A DNA stretch of 64,000 bases, from positions 214,506-278,505 of the forward strand of contig PDUO01000047.1 in NCBI GenBank assembly GCA_003008705.1, given 5' to 3'. This DNA is from Pezicula radicicola. Its lineage: Eukaryota; Ascomycota; Leotiomycetes; Helotiales; Dermateaceae. A program made the position numbers and the translations under genes. Below are positions 44,417-56,169 of the stretch, piece after piece (positions within the stretch are counted from its first letter, which is position 1; each line of letters begins with the position of its first letter). The notes beneath the pieces were generated by a model. The model was given only the letters and a program-made list of their open reading frames with translations. It was not told the DNA's origin and ran no database searches.

Positions 44417-45699
44417 TGTGCTGTTTTCTTTTGTGTTTTGGCGGGGTCTTGTGTGGGAATTGGAAGGGTCGGGGTGTGTGGGCTGGGTGTGCTTTTGCTT
44501 CATATGTTTTCTGGAGATCAGATTGATTGATTCCGGTAAGCAATTACTAAAAGAATTGGGACGTGTTTTTTTAGCTGAGACGTGCGTGTTGGTGACTGAA
44601 TTTAGAAGTATCGGATGGTTTTGAAGTCAGCAATCTGACCACCCCGCCGCCTTGTCCGCATTCGTGCAAGTAGAGCCTGTGTCGCATCTCTGCAGTTCAT
44701 TGATTACATACTGCTTGCTGTAGGAAGTTTGACACTACGACTTTTCTTACTTGCTAATTTATTGCTATGAGATTACTGTGGTTTAACATGCTAAATAAAC
44801 AAGGAAAGCACGAAATATATGTGTATATATAGAAGTAGAAGAATTCTACTATGTGCTCTGCCTATATTTTGTGACTTCTTTTAAAAATGCCAGAAATCAG
44901 ATGGTCTCGACCTTAAATTAAAGTTAGTTTTTTTTATTTTTTATTTACAGATGTACTTATAATATAGTTGTTTAAGTATATAGATGTTCTCTACCTACAC
45001 TTAGTACCTACGTAGATATAGAAGTACTAATTATTAGATTTCGCTTAGTCGCTACTTGCTATAATACGCGAGTACGAATAGGGGGTAGGAGTATAATTGG
45101 CTCTTATTTGTTTGGAAATAGGATTCCTTTATTTATTTCTTCTATTTTGTATCTTAGCAGTACAGCACTTCTAGTTGTAACGCCTAGAATAGATCGAATC
45201 ATTAGGCAACATCAAATTTCCATAAAACTCGTATGGGAAATAATTTCCTGCCGTCACTGATAGTTGCTAACGCTTCTATTGTATAGCTCGAACTATGAAA
45301 TGCATAAGACACACAGAGAAGATGGGTGGGAAGTCCTTCTATCAAGAAGGGAATAATGATGGAGAAACCGGTGAGCTGGCCAGCAGCTTGTTCTATTTTA
45401 CTCAGGCCTCGCATTATACTGTACTGTAGCCTGGCACAATCCCAATCCTTTATAAAATTTGCACCTCTTCAAAACCTGGTCCTTGCTTCTATGGCTTCCC
45501 TCTGGACTTGTTTACCATAGGCTAGCAATTACCGCTTCACATATCGGCGGTCTTTACCATCAAGCTTCTCTTTTGCGTGTTCCTGCTCTTCAAAGTGTCA
45601 AGGAGAATTATTAGATGCTTCGTCAACTTCACTATCTGATCCATCTTCCGTCTCTTCATCACTTATATATTTCCACAATTGTACCATTTCGTCGTACTG
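44417..45699. other. Intergenic, AT-rich in the middle
   Basis: Left part is the GST promoter. Bases 44700-45200 are AT-rich. Short open frames at 45202-45700 do not show domain character. No gene is supportable. Confidence 0.4.
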
Positions 45700-45739
45700 T
45701 TCCTCTGGAATTTCCGAGAATAAATTCAGAACCGGCTTC

Positions 45740-46045
45740 TGTTACCAAATATAGCAGTATAGCCATCCTTTCAGAAACCACAAATCTTGCCAATATTCAG
45801 TTCATGCCACAGATGGCCCGACGGCATTATTCTGGCAGTTGGTTTCTAAGCCACTCNCTTANNTTTNGACTGTTTCTCCGATGTTATGCAAGCTGTTTGT
45901 GCATGATTTAGTACTAACTCTCTTTTGTGTATATATAGTCTCATTTCTGTACCTATAGAAATCAAGCAATTATTTATTGACTTCCGATCCATATATTCGT
46001 CAATATATTCTCCCATTTCCAACAGCTTCTGTGTGTTGATTGATA
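45740..46045. repeat. Copy B of a dispersed repeat (partner at 16650-16950)
   Basis: Same-orientation near copy of 16650-16950. Single unknown bases (N) at 45857, 45862, 45863 and 45867 lie inside it. On the minus strand it reads openly, with LSINTQKLLEMGEYIDEYM followed by DRKSINNCLISIGTEMRLY, and joins the relic gene described next. Confidence 0.75.
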
Positions 46046-47000
46046 GCTCGGCAGTAGTATCTTCCTTGTTCTTGATAAACAAAAATGATGGTCTCGAAGA
46101 CGAATGCCGCCGATGTGACTCTGGATTGCAGGTCACACATTCAAATCCAGATCTTTGAATGTTAACTCGTGATAAGCATCTTGTACAAGTACATCTCTAC
46201 CATTGATGATTTGTTCCCGCCTTGTATGCAGCTTCTAACCATTTTTTTTGCCCGGGTTTTGCCTCTTATGTATAATCTCTCCGTGCCGAGCATTGAGATG
46301 GTGAATGAACAAGTAGGTCGGGGCAAACTCCTCTCAAAAACTGGACTTCGTGCAATCTTCATAGTCACAGAAGAACGAGCTTCGGCGGCGGAAGGAGGTA
46401 TGAGCTTTTTTGAAGTGACGGGAGCACATTTCTCGGCAATGCCACCATGATCTTTTCGAGATGTCAGGAGGTCCAGCTGATTTCGCAAGTATGACTCCAG
46501 CGTACGTATAGAGCCTTCCATTTCTTTCTGCCACTTTATCTGATCCCTAGATACTGCCTCCTCGATGCAGTTGATACCAATTGTAAGTTTCGAAATCTTT
46601 CCAATTGATTTTTAATTTTCCCAAGCTCATTTATCATCTTTGTATTCGATGTTAACTGTACTTATATCGCCGCTTCTCCTTTATCTTCGATGGTTTCCTT
46701 CAGAGGGTTTATATCATTCGTGAGGCTGGGACGTAATTCCGCCAGTGATTCCGTCATGTTGTCAAGGGTATCAAAAAAACAACGTATTTTATTGTTGTCG
46801 TGATGAATTCATTACCAGTGCTACAAACGCACTACCAGCCGTCATCATTACCATCTGTTCGAGATTCCCAGCATGGATAGAAACTCACGAAACTCTACCA
46901 GTGTACCAGCAGGCCCCAACCGCATCTCCTGGCATGTCAATTCCTGCTTTGGTTGATCCTCAGCCAACACATATTCGTGATCAACGTGACGAGGTGCTGA
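45740..47000 (-). pseudogene. Relic of a helical/coiled-coil gene, unidentified
   Basis: Several minus-strand stretches have coding character but lie in different frames. In order: AGTLVEFREFLSMLGISNR near 46900, then a hydrophobic Met/Val/Ala stretch, MTESLAELRPSLTNDINPLK near 46750, then IEEAVSRDQIKWQKEMEGSI into LESYLRNQLDLLTSRKD near 46470-46560, and finally EGEDTTAELS-type sequence in repeat copy B. An in-frame TAA follows GEAAI near 46675, and a frame change lies near 46600. The helical, charged nature recalls the STAND-like genes in this window, but no family is certain. Some frame changes could be introns. The plus-strand frame at 46745-47197 on the opposite side is taken as its shadow. 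Confidence 0.4.
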
Positions 47001-48728
47001 GGGCTCTTTGGGGCGTAAAGTTCTTGAAGATCCATAAACTACAGGAAGGGGACATTAATTTTCGTCATATTATCGCAGAGCCTACACTGAAAATACTAGA
47101 GGTCTATTGCTCATGGCGAAGCTTCCACTTGGGCCGAATATGGAGGTATCTCCAGCTTGACGCTTTCTGTTTGTTGGCTGAGGAGGTTGTTTGTTAGATA
47201 TATGGCGCTAAGGAGAGTTGAAAAATGCAAAATATTATGCCTTGCTCCAGGTTGATAAGATTTTAGCTTAGAAGCGAGGGTGGTAATGTGTTTCTCAATC
47301 TGTTCATGAAGTGAGTTCTAAGCAGAATCTCCACCAGCTTCTAGAAAATGACAGTGCGCTCTCGCAGCACCTGTGCTGGGATATCAGCAACTATTTCCCT
47401 TACTATTTCTATTTTGAGCCTTAAAAATCTAATATATATGCTAGTCATAGCTATATCAGCATGCGCCGAGCAAGTTCTCCCATATGCCACCTTCACAGAT
47501 CTTTTAAGAGGTGGCGAAACGACGTGACTCCATATTCGAACCAAATATTACACCTAATAGGATATACGTAAATTGGTGGCGGCATAGTGTTGCACAAGCC
47601 TTGTGATTTATCTTCATATAGGGTCTGTAGCAATCTCTACATCTTACTAAAGTAATCTACCAAACGCTGCCCACATATCGAGATCTAATACTCAGCAGTT
47701 CAATTGAGGATGTTCATCGACTTTGAGCGTAAACCCCAAGTGTAGCAATCTCCAGACCAACAGGAGTCTAGCAATGCCGTGGGATGTGGATGGCATATCG
47801 AACATTATTGTCTCACAATTCGTGAAATGTTAGAACGATATGTGAATTCTGTGCCTCGTGATTGAGAGCCTCTTCACCATACAAGAGTTTGGTTATCTTA
47901 ACCTCAACTTGCATCCGTACTATAAGTAATTTAATAAGTAATAGCTTCCTCGCCTCGGTCGATCGTTTGGTTTGCTGCTTTTGAGTAGGGAGCCAAAAGT
48001 GGCCCTGTCTACCCACCATGGCTCACCTCGCCTCCTTGGACTTACTGCTCAGCCTAGCTTATACTATAGCAGCAACAGCTCAGGTCTGAAGACAAAATGG
48101 AAAATGCTCATATCGAGATTCCGATGTGGGAATTCCGGTTATAGTTAGTAACGATCCTCAGCTATCTCAGCATATCTCCAGTTACTTTCCTAGGATTCCC
48201 TACCCTACCATTAATTATGAGTTCAAGAGCGTAGGCCTTGACACTTCTCCAGTATTAAACAATAGGCATAACAGTTAACTCTCAAGCTTCACTTCTAGGT
48301 ACAATAAATCCCCCCCAAACTCCACCAGCTCTCATCGTCGCTAGATGCTCATGTACACTACCCATTAAACCCACCACCAATCTAGACTTCAAAAGACTTA
48401 AAAACAAAAAGAATATAAACGACCGTTTGCAACTTTCTTTCTTTCTTTCTAACCTTCGCTAATATCCTACATTCCAAATAAATAAAGATACAGTAACATA
48501 AATCTCTTTATTCAGCTTCTCACCATATTTCTTTATCCCAATCCACAACCCAAATATCAAATATCCAACTTCCCCAACCTCTCTCCTCCCCTCCTCCCCC
48601 CCAAAAGAAAAACCTACTAACTATAAAAATCTCTCTACTTCCTCTTTTCCAACCCAACCCTTTTATTTTCAATCTTCCAAACCCAAACCCAAAATCCAAA
48701 TCCAAATCCAAATCCAAAAAAAAACACG
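47001..48728. other. Intergenic region ending in pyrimidine-rich leader
   Basis: No gene is seen at 47200-48300. Bases 48420-48728 are C/T-rich on the plus strand, with a CTTT microsatellite near 48440 and a TCCAAA repeat near 48695. This is leader-like sequence for the small gene starting at 48729. Confidence 0.4.
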
Positions 48729-48974
48729 ATGCCACCAACTAAACGCAAAAACCACGAAGACAAAGAAGAGTTTGTAATGCCAAAGGCAAATGCAGAATCG
48801 GGATGGGAATGTTGTATTGTAAAATTCTTTCCAATGAGAATTAAGTAACTAAGGAGGAAAGAACTGGCTGATGAATATGCGATATTACAGTGTTTTAAAC
48901 AGAATAGTTATCCTGGGACTATATGTGAGAATTGTTCACATGGGTTTTGCGAGGGGTGTGGGGACGTGAAATAA
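48729..48974 (+). pseudogene. Small Cys-rich (zinc-ribbon-like) protein gene with an in-frame stop
   Basis: From the ATG at 48729 one frame runs 82 codons to a final TAA, broken only by TAA at 48846-48848. The first part (MPPTKRKNHEDKEEF, then KANAESGWECC) and the second (RKELADEYAILQCF, then ICENCSHGFCEGCGDVK) together look like a small Cys-rich fungal protein of the kind with paired CxxC ligands. A leader-like C/T-rich tract lies just upstream. The internal TAA may be a CAA-to-TAA change. An intron of about 35-40 bases over the stop is possible but too short for this genome. Function unknown. Confidence 0.5.
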
Positions 48975-49426
48975 GTGTGTGCATGTGTGAGAAGACAGGA
49001 TGTCGGGTGGGATGGTAGTTTAGTATTTGATGGAAAGGACTTTTGGGTATGCGTGCTTTGGTGTTGGAAATTATATAAGTGTGGGAAAGGGTGTCCAGAT
49101 AGATTGTTGTTGATTTAAGGCTTTATGCACTACGTACAGTATACCGTAAACATAGCAGAGGGAACATTTGTAAAGTGCATTGTCTATGTTCCTTAGTACT
49201 TTCCGCTTTAGAACCTCTTAACTGCAATGTATCTGTCTTGAGGCAAAAGTAGAAAGAAAATAAACAATAACTGCCAGACCTATATAATGCACTATTATTC
49301 CAATTCCCAGCCTGTATATCCATCCAGAACTCCTTCCTGACTTTCCAAGCCATCTTGACGCATAATGCCCAGTTCCCTTTTGCCTTCTCCCTTAAGTTCA
49401 TCTTCGTACCCTTTCCTATTAATTTA
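48975..49426. other. Intergenic region between convergent genes
   Basis: About 450 bases of 3' flanks. No gene is seen. Confidence 0.45.
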
Positions 49427-51702
49427 CTAAAAGCTCAACAGCAGTTTCAAATGACTCCCCTTCTCACAATCACTCGGGATATCACTCGGGAACCTTCCTT
49501 CCCTCCGTTCAAAAACCGCAATCAGAGCTTTGACGGCATTGTAATAAATCTCAGCTGTCCTTTGAAAACCTAGACTCTCCCAGGTATTTGCAGATATCGT
49601 AGCTGTTTTGATCTCGTCCCAGATGTGCTTCCAGTTGGTGAGGGCAGTTTTGAAGGGTCCAGTTATGGTGGGAATGCTGGTTGTGGGAAGAGTGGAGAGA
49701 GGGGTTGCAAAGGTTGAGCTGTAGATGGTCGTATAGAAAACTTTTTGATTCTTAGTGGCTACAAAACATAGGAAGTTATGGCAGGGAGACTTACCGTGTA
49801 TAAGCATCTGCATATCCATTGCATTTAGGGTCCCAAACCTCAGCATCTTCAAGTCCTCCTGCCAATTTGCCTCCTCAGCGGAAAATAACATCATGAACGC
49901 ATCCTTTATCTTGGGCTTTGGACTGGGAAGGCCATGGGGGTCTGAGAGCATACCGGTATAAGTTGCATGAGCGAAATAATGGTCTTCAGCTGGGAAATGG
50001 AGATCGATTTCCGTCCATTGGAGACGGGGCGTGATATTGTTGAAGATACCAAATACGTTATCTAGCATCATTGCTATCGTAGCCGTACGTATACAAGCTT
50101 CCTTCCAAATCCAAGTTCTCAATGAATGCTGGTCGGTAATCATGAAGTTTGGCGAATGCTGTACTTTGTGCATCCCAAGATATCGATATATCTCGACTAT
50201 CCTCCCGAATCTAGAATTACGAACACGTTTCCGCGCCGTTGCTGTTCCTGTCCAGTACTGAAGGACGATCATTAAATAGGCGCCTTGGAATTCTTCGAGT
50301 TGGTATTGCTGCCACTGTGGCGACGAGTCTTCGCCTGGCTTGACGTAGATACGGCCTGGGAGATCGTACTCGTCACTTAGACCTGGGATGGAGTAGATGT
50401 AACTTTCCAAAATATCGAGAAGCACCTTGATCTTCATCACATCCGTTGGATCTTTGGAGTACTAAGCTGTGTTAGTAAAGGTACTTGCACACAACTTTCA
50501 GAGAATCATAACGGACCATTCCTCCAAGAGCCATCAATGCAAGGACCAATGGTATTGCGGCATCACAAGGATTAAAGGAAGGCTCATGGACCATAGGACC
50601 ATGTTTATGCCAATGTCGAAAATATAATTTGATGAAATATGCAATCTTGTCCGCGGAAAGAAGCTCAATAGCCTCCACAATCTCCTTTGATGGTAGAATG
50701 GGGGCAACCTGAGCAGATATCGTTTGATATAAATTATGCCGTATCTCCATAGCACGCTGTTCTAGCACCGATCGATCAATATATGACGCTTCCGGGCCAG
50801 ACCATAAGATACCCGGCATCTGAATCCCTGGCCAGTTGTTGGTCCGTCGTTCGAACGACTCAAATTCAAGACTACTCAGCAATTGATCGACATTTCCTTC
50901 CCCTGCCATATTGTTACCAAATAAATCGTAGCTCTGCGTTGAATCGGCCCTGCTACTTGGCGGAGACTGCTGGTACCCATTCGTTCCCGCCATGCTGGGA
51001 TAATTAGCAGCTCTTGTGCTGGGACTCCGTGTTCCCGGGTAGCGTTCGTGGAAATCCGTTTCTTTGGGACAATTGAGAAGGAAGCCAATAGAATTGCGGT
51101 CGGAGCCTGTTGTGTCTGGACTCGCAGATGCGTCTTGGTGTTCGACATGTTGGACTTCGGCGTCCGGGCTCGATGCTACAATAGTCAATCCGAGTCCATC
51201 TTTTTCTCTCAAGTGTTCCGAACACACCTTGTGGCCGACTCTTCACACACGTCCTCCCAAACTCTCTGCACTTTCGACAAGGTACCTCGTTGTCGCATTT
51301 TACTTTCAATCGTGAGCATTCGTCACATGCATGTCGTTTTCGGCCCCTCTCCAGGGAACTCGGAATGGCAGAGGTCCCCCGTCGTTCGCATCGGCCGAAA
51401 TGATCGCGCAAGACATCGCTGGAGGAGTCGCAATGAGCACATGCTTGCCTATCCAGTAAAGTATATTTCTACTGGAACACGACTCACCTCCGCTTGAAAG
51501 TCTTGGAGCAGAACTTGCAACTATACGGCCTCTCGCCCGAATCTTCAATCGCGGTCAGCAACACACTCGGAAAAAGGTCTTTGCCAACTGAAAGATGGGG
51601 TAACAAACGTTGCTGTTGATGCCGTAATAAATGCGCCTTGCGCTGGAACTTCTTGCCGCATTGATTGCACTCGGATAGAGACTGTAGGCTTTGAGCCTCC
51701 AT
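49427..51702 (-). CDS. Transcription factor with C2H2 fingers plus Zn(II)2Cys6 and fungal-specific TF domain
   Basis: Six exons (51609-51702, 51488-51542, 51228-51418, 50517-51175, 49795-50461, 49427-49740) give 659 residues. Two C2H2 fingers open the protein: CNQCGKKFQRKAHLLRHQQQ, with its last His made across the first intron, and CKFCSKTFKRSDVLRDHFGR. A complete Zn2Cys6 cluster follows: CDECSRLKVKC then DNEVPCRKC and REFGRTC, spacing 2-6-5-2-6. The middle part is Ser-rich linker. The C-terminal half is a fungal-specific regulatory domain, with IAYFIKLYFRHWHKHGPMVH, LVLALMALGGM, YSKDPTDVM and LEEFQGAYLMIVLQYW. It should be a nuclear DNA-binding regulator. Its targets are unknown. No neighbouring genes suggest a pathway. 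Confidence 0.88.
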
Positions 51703-53669
51703 TTTGTAACTTTTCCATGTTTAGGGGAACCTGGAGGAACCGAATCTTATCGGGTTTTGAGGCCGTGGAGGGAGGAGGAAAAGCAGGAGGAGCTGAGGGA
51801 TTTGCGAGCGTGGAAAACGGTGTTTCTCTTTTGTGGGGGAGTTTCTGGGGGTGAGAACCGACGGGATCCCGAGGTTGGTTGGTGTGGTGCTGGTGCTGGT
51901 GCGAGTGGTGGTGGTTGCGGTCGACGTGAAACCCTGAATCGTGTTGAGGTGTTGTGGAGCGTCGGAGAAAGTCAAGAGTCGGGAAGGTGTCCAGGGGACG
52001 GAGGACGGGCCGCTTTGGTGTTTGCTCGCTACAAGTAACACTTGCGAGAATGGATATGCTTCCTATTTTTAATCTGTTCTTTTTTTCTTTTTTCTTCTTC
52101 CCTTTTTCTCTTCTTCTCGTGCTTCCTCGCTATACGATACTTCACTCAAGACGTGGCGATATGCAACTTGGCCATTGGTTTTAGAAGTCTACATTATTGT
52201 TCATATGTCCTTACGCCTATGTACTATATTCTTGTCGTCTTCCAATTCGTTGAAAGATATATACCTACCTATCTCCGTGCTGTACGGTTGAAAAGTTAGC
52301 AGAGGTCTGGAACGGACCTCTAGACTGGTCTCTTGCCAAGCTTCGGCGGTTTCTAATAGCTACGCCGTTTCTGGAGTACGGGGTCGCTTTTGGTGAGAAA
52401 AAGGAGCCCCCCCCCCCNNNNNNNNNNCCCCCCCCCATTGCGGAGAAAGTGGTTGGAAGGGTCTAGATTCCAAGTCGACGTCACTCATGCAGTTGAGAAC
52501 TTCTTGATACCCACTTCGACGCGGTGTAGTTTCCCGCAACTAGCTTCAAATCATCTGTTGCTTACTGGTTCTAGCGTGATGCAACTTGCAAGTGTTGCGG
52601 ATGCTAAGTTCAGAGTGTTCTCTGTTGTGGATCTAAAGCCTGCAGGCCAGGTCTATTCTGGGGTCTTCGCTATTTTTGAGCAGAAGCTTCTTAGAAAGAA
52701 GAGAGGGGCCATGGCCAATTTTCAATTCTGTTGAGTTTTCTATAGACACATAAAAATAGACTGAACCTTGATCAATGGGATTCGAACGGACTAAAAAGGG
52801 CTTCGATATGTTGAGGTAGTTCACCAATTGACTGGGAGAACTCTAGCGAAGACGGGATTATGACCCAAAGCACCGCAATGATAGTAATTTGCCTTTTGGA
52901 AACCATACTACTTACTCGTTGTTTAGAGCCTATTTAAAGAGACAAGAGTACCGAAGGATCTTCTTGGTTGGCTTCTATACAAGTGTATTGACAGAATTCT
53001 GTGCATTTCGGACAGAGTCAAACTTGAGCTTTATTGCGTCCTCTTGGTCTCTGGCTTGTTTGTACTTCCTTTGATAGCCCTGATATAGACGTTAATATTA
53101 TCCTCCTTGTTTGCCTCTTGAGCTGCAGTGTGATTGGAAAATTTGTGTAGGCATGATTAGCTTTCTAATGTGAGGTGGAGGATCAGTGGTCTTCCTCACC
53201 ATTCTGTTTTCCAACTCCTGCTACAAGTATCAGACGCAGATTAAAGTCACACAAGAATAAACTAAATTGTCAAGTGAGTTGCTCAGAGTAAGTGAGCTAC
53301 CTAAGTCAAGAATATGGTGGCTCTCAAATCCAGTCAAACGCTATGCGGGGGCTGTTACGGTCAATGAAAAGCAAACTCCCTCTCGCCTAGAGTGTTGGAA
53401 ATTCGAGTGTCGTTCCTTCCTCTACCAAACTCCTGTCGTGGCTTCCTCGAACCAAGTCGTATCACATAGGTCAAGCACACCTTACGTAGGATTCATTTCT
53501 TTCTTCTGCTCGTAGCTGCTCTATGTTTCAACCAACACCAAACATTACATACACCTCGTGGTCGCTTTCTGCTACTGCTCTTATTGATCACCCCCAAGCT
53601 TATCGCGCCCATTACTTTATTTGTACAGACAACTCAGCCCACTTGTGTATTCACAACACTCTACCTATC
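51703..53669. other. Intergenic region with an assembly gap
   Basis: The left part is the leader and promoter of the regulator gene. It includes a T/C-rich stretch near 52075-52130. Ten unknown bases at 52418-52427 sit inside a long C run, which marks a homopolymer gap in the assembly. Open frames at 52390-53515 have no protein character. Confidence 0.5.
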
Positions 53670-54468
53670 ATGAGCGACCGAGGTCTCCAGGCCTCCAGCG
53701 AGGAAGTCACCCGTTACAACTACGAGCGCACTTGGGAACATGCAAGTTATATTGCGAGATTCCGATATGTAAGATTCTTAAGTCCTGCGCAAATTCCTTC
53801 TTTCCCATTTTGTCGAGTCTGGATTACATCAGAGGTGGTCTGATATATGCCGATATCTGACCTTTCACCAGGTACTCGATATGTGCGCGGATGATCGCAC
53901 TTTCTGGACAGGCTTCGAGTTTGCGAAAGCAGAACCTAGAAACTGGCAGTCTGAAATCTGGGACTTCAAGTACTGTGAGCTTGTCACGTTGTGTAGGAGG
54001 AAAATAAATGTTAAAACTTGTCAAGCCAAGCGCCAAGCTGGATTCCCGGATACTGTGATGGAAGCTCTTCTTGTCGATAACTTTCAACAGAGTATGAATG
54101 AGCTTCGGCGAGGTTTGCATGAAGGTCAGTGTGTTTCTTTCTTACTTTTGCGACCTTGCGGCTACTTACCTGGCAAAGCAACAATTGCGACTGAATTGCG
54201 GCGTGGAGAATTACAAAGGGATGAGGCCGAAATTGGGGCCAGAGTCAGTCGTGCATTACAAGATAGCAATACAGCAAACATTACGAATCTAGAGCCGGTA
54301 TCCAATCATAGTGCTGTCCAGTGTACGCAAACACCGGACATCGTTGGTCATCCTATACAAGAGGTCGAATCAGAGGAGGAAGCAAGTGTTGGAAATCCAG
54401 AGTCAGAAACAGGAGAAACAGGAACTGATTCTCGTGTCAAGAGAGAGTCAAGATCGACACCATGGTAG
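53670..54468 (+). CDS. Hypothetical protein, unrecognised
   Basis: Two exons, 53670-53768 and 53872-54468, join in phase 0 across a 103-bp intron to give about 232 residues. The protein starts MSDRGLQASSEEVTRYNYER, followed by an Arg-rich stretch, and after the intron has DDRTFWTGFEFAKAEPRNWQ and SEIWDFKYCELVTLCRRK. The last third is Glu/Ser-rich and low in order. A further 54-bp in-frame segment (about 54125-54178) starts GTCAGT and ends AAAG, so it may be an optional intron. No known domain is seen. It lies just upstream of the DUF4419 gene on the same strand. Confidence 0.55.
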
Positions 54469-54813
54469 AAATGATGGCGATGGTTGGTCACATTCGTTGT
54501 TGCTCAATTCATATCAAGGTATCAAGACTTGGCTTCTGTAGAGCATAGCATAGCATACCACATTCTTTCAAAGACTACTCTTTTCTCTTGGTTCTACTTT
54601 GTGTTTAACTTCAACACAAAAACAGGCTTCAGGTTTTCAGTGTGCTCTTTCCTTTTCCTACTCCAACGCTGCGTTCTTTCCCTTCCATGGCTATTGCAGA
54701 TCCAGTGCGTCTTTACCATTTCTGTCAACACACCTCCTCTCTTCACCTTTCACCATCACCGTCAAACATCATCAACAATATCAACGTTGATATCAACATC
54801 GAAACCCGCAATC
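54469..54813. other. Short intergenic region, promoter of the DUF4419 gene
   Basis: About 345 bases with a C/T-rich leader just before the ATG at 54814. Overlapping short frames here are leader noise. Confidence 0.45.
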
Positions 54814-56169
54814 ATGACAGTTGTAATTAAACCAACACCCGAGAAGGCTGGCAAGAATGTTGACGAGTTTGTCACCTCTTCCCAAGCGCTGCTTGATGTC
54901 ACCTCGACTGCTTGGTCAGCGAGCGCCATAGGTAGCCTCCTCAACTCTTTCCCCGGGTCCTTTAACCAGGCGATACAGCCCGAACGCTGTCCTATACTTG
55001 TGTCCTCTTTCGATTCTGACTTTCCGGGCAACATCAACTTGAAGCCTGTGATTCCATACGGCAATGGGTTCGTTGAAGGCAGTATGTTGATATCCTACCC
55101 ATCCTTGCCCCCACCACCCGATGAAGTCTATATTCCTCGACTAACATTGTGATTCTATAAAGTTATTAGAGCGTTCCAGCAGGATCTTCATCTTGTGTTA
55201 CGACCAGATGATGTCTGGCTCGCCATTCTTACACAATTCAGCAACTATGTCAACGCGAATATCGAGTCTCTCCGTGATCGTGTTGTTGCACATGGGGGCA
55301 CGAAGGAGGTTGCCTTTGACTCTAATTCACGTCCATCTAAGGGTTTTTTCCCGCAGATGACATTTTTGATGGCTGAGAAGATTATCGATGACGAGCTCCG
55401 AGACTGGATTATGCCAGATTTCACTACTACATCAAACAACGACAAATGGGTTGCCTCTATTGTTATGATGGGAACACTACAGAAATGTTTTCGATATGTC
55501 CAGTTCCACAGAAATTGTGGATTTCCATCGGTAACACTCTTAGGTGAACCCGAGGACTGGTGGAAGATATTTCGAAGAGTAGAGAAGCTTCCAAAGTATG
55601 GCGTACAGCCTGATGCATGGAGCAAACAACTCATGGCAATTATCAGACGCATGATCGCATCCTTTTCCCTTCCTGATTCTCGGGAGATCAAGGACTTCTG
55701 GCTCCAGGCTTGTCATTCTAATGGAGTTGATGAAAACGGTACTAGGGCTAGACTTTCAGGATGGATTACAGCCTTCTGCTTCTGGACGGAGAAAGGAAAG
55801 TGTCTTGATCCGAATTTACAATCCAATTCCACTCTGATTTCAGATGATAGGGATGAGAAAGACAAAAAAATGTATAAAGAATGCTTACCGCTGGAGTTGG
55901 ATGGTATAAAATTCCACGTCATAGACTTTGGAATATCGCCATACAACGCAAGCAGCATTCCCAGAGGCGTCGTCTCCTTGCCCTGCACTTTTAGGGACGA
56001 ACATACGGGAGTTGTTCTCCAGATCACAATTGTTGCAGGCTCAGTTGGAATGACCCCCTGTCCTGGATTCAACGTCGGTGAGGATGTAACAAGCGTATGC
56101 CCAGCATCGGGATGGTGGATGCTTGACAATTCGTCCAAAATGCTGGACGCTCTTTATAGGAAGTCTTGA
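54814..56169 (+). CDS. DUF4419 family protein
   Basis: Two exons, 54814-55081 and 55163-56169, with an 81-bp intron carrying a CTAAC branch site, give 424 residues. The family pattern is clear: GNGFVEG followed by IIRAFQQDLHLVLRPDDVWL, AILTQFSNYVNANIE, RDWIMPDFTTTSNNDKWVAS, FRYVQFHRNCGFPSVTLLGE, then DWWKIFRRVEKLPKYG and SGWITAFCFW. DUF4419 proteins are widespread in fungi and some protists, and their role is unknown. The start MTVVIKPTPEKAGKNVDEFV follows a C/T-rich leader. The C-terminus (ASGWWMLDNS) is intact. No signal peptide or membrane helix is seen. Confidence 0.88.

Noticed and set aside
46745..47197. 150-residue plus-strand open frame
   Set aside because: The better coding character in this stretch is on the minus strand, so this frame was treated as a shadow, though not with certainty.
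51721..52041. Long Arg/Gly-rich (plus) and Thr/Ser-rich (minus) frames next to the regulator gene
   Set aside because: Composition follows a low-complexity GGT/ACC stretch in the leader region. No start context or domain.
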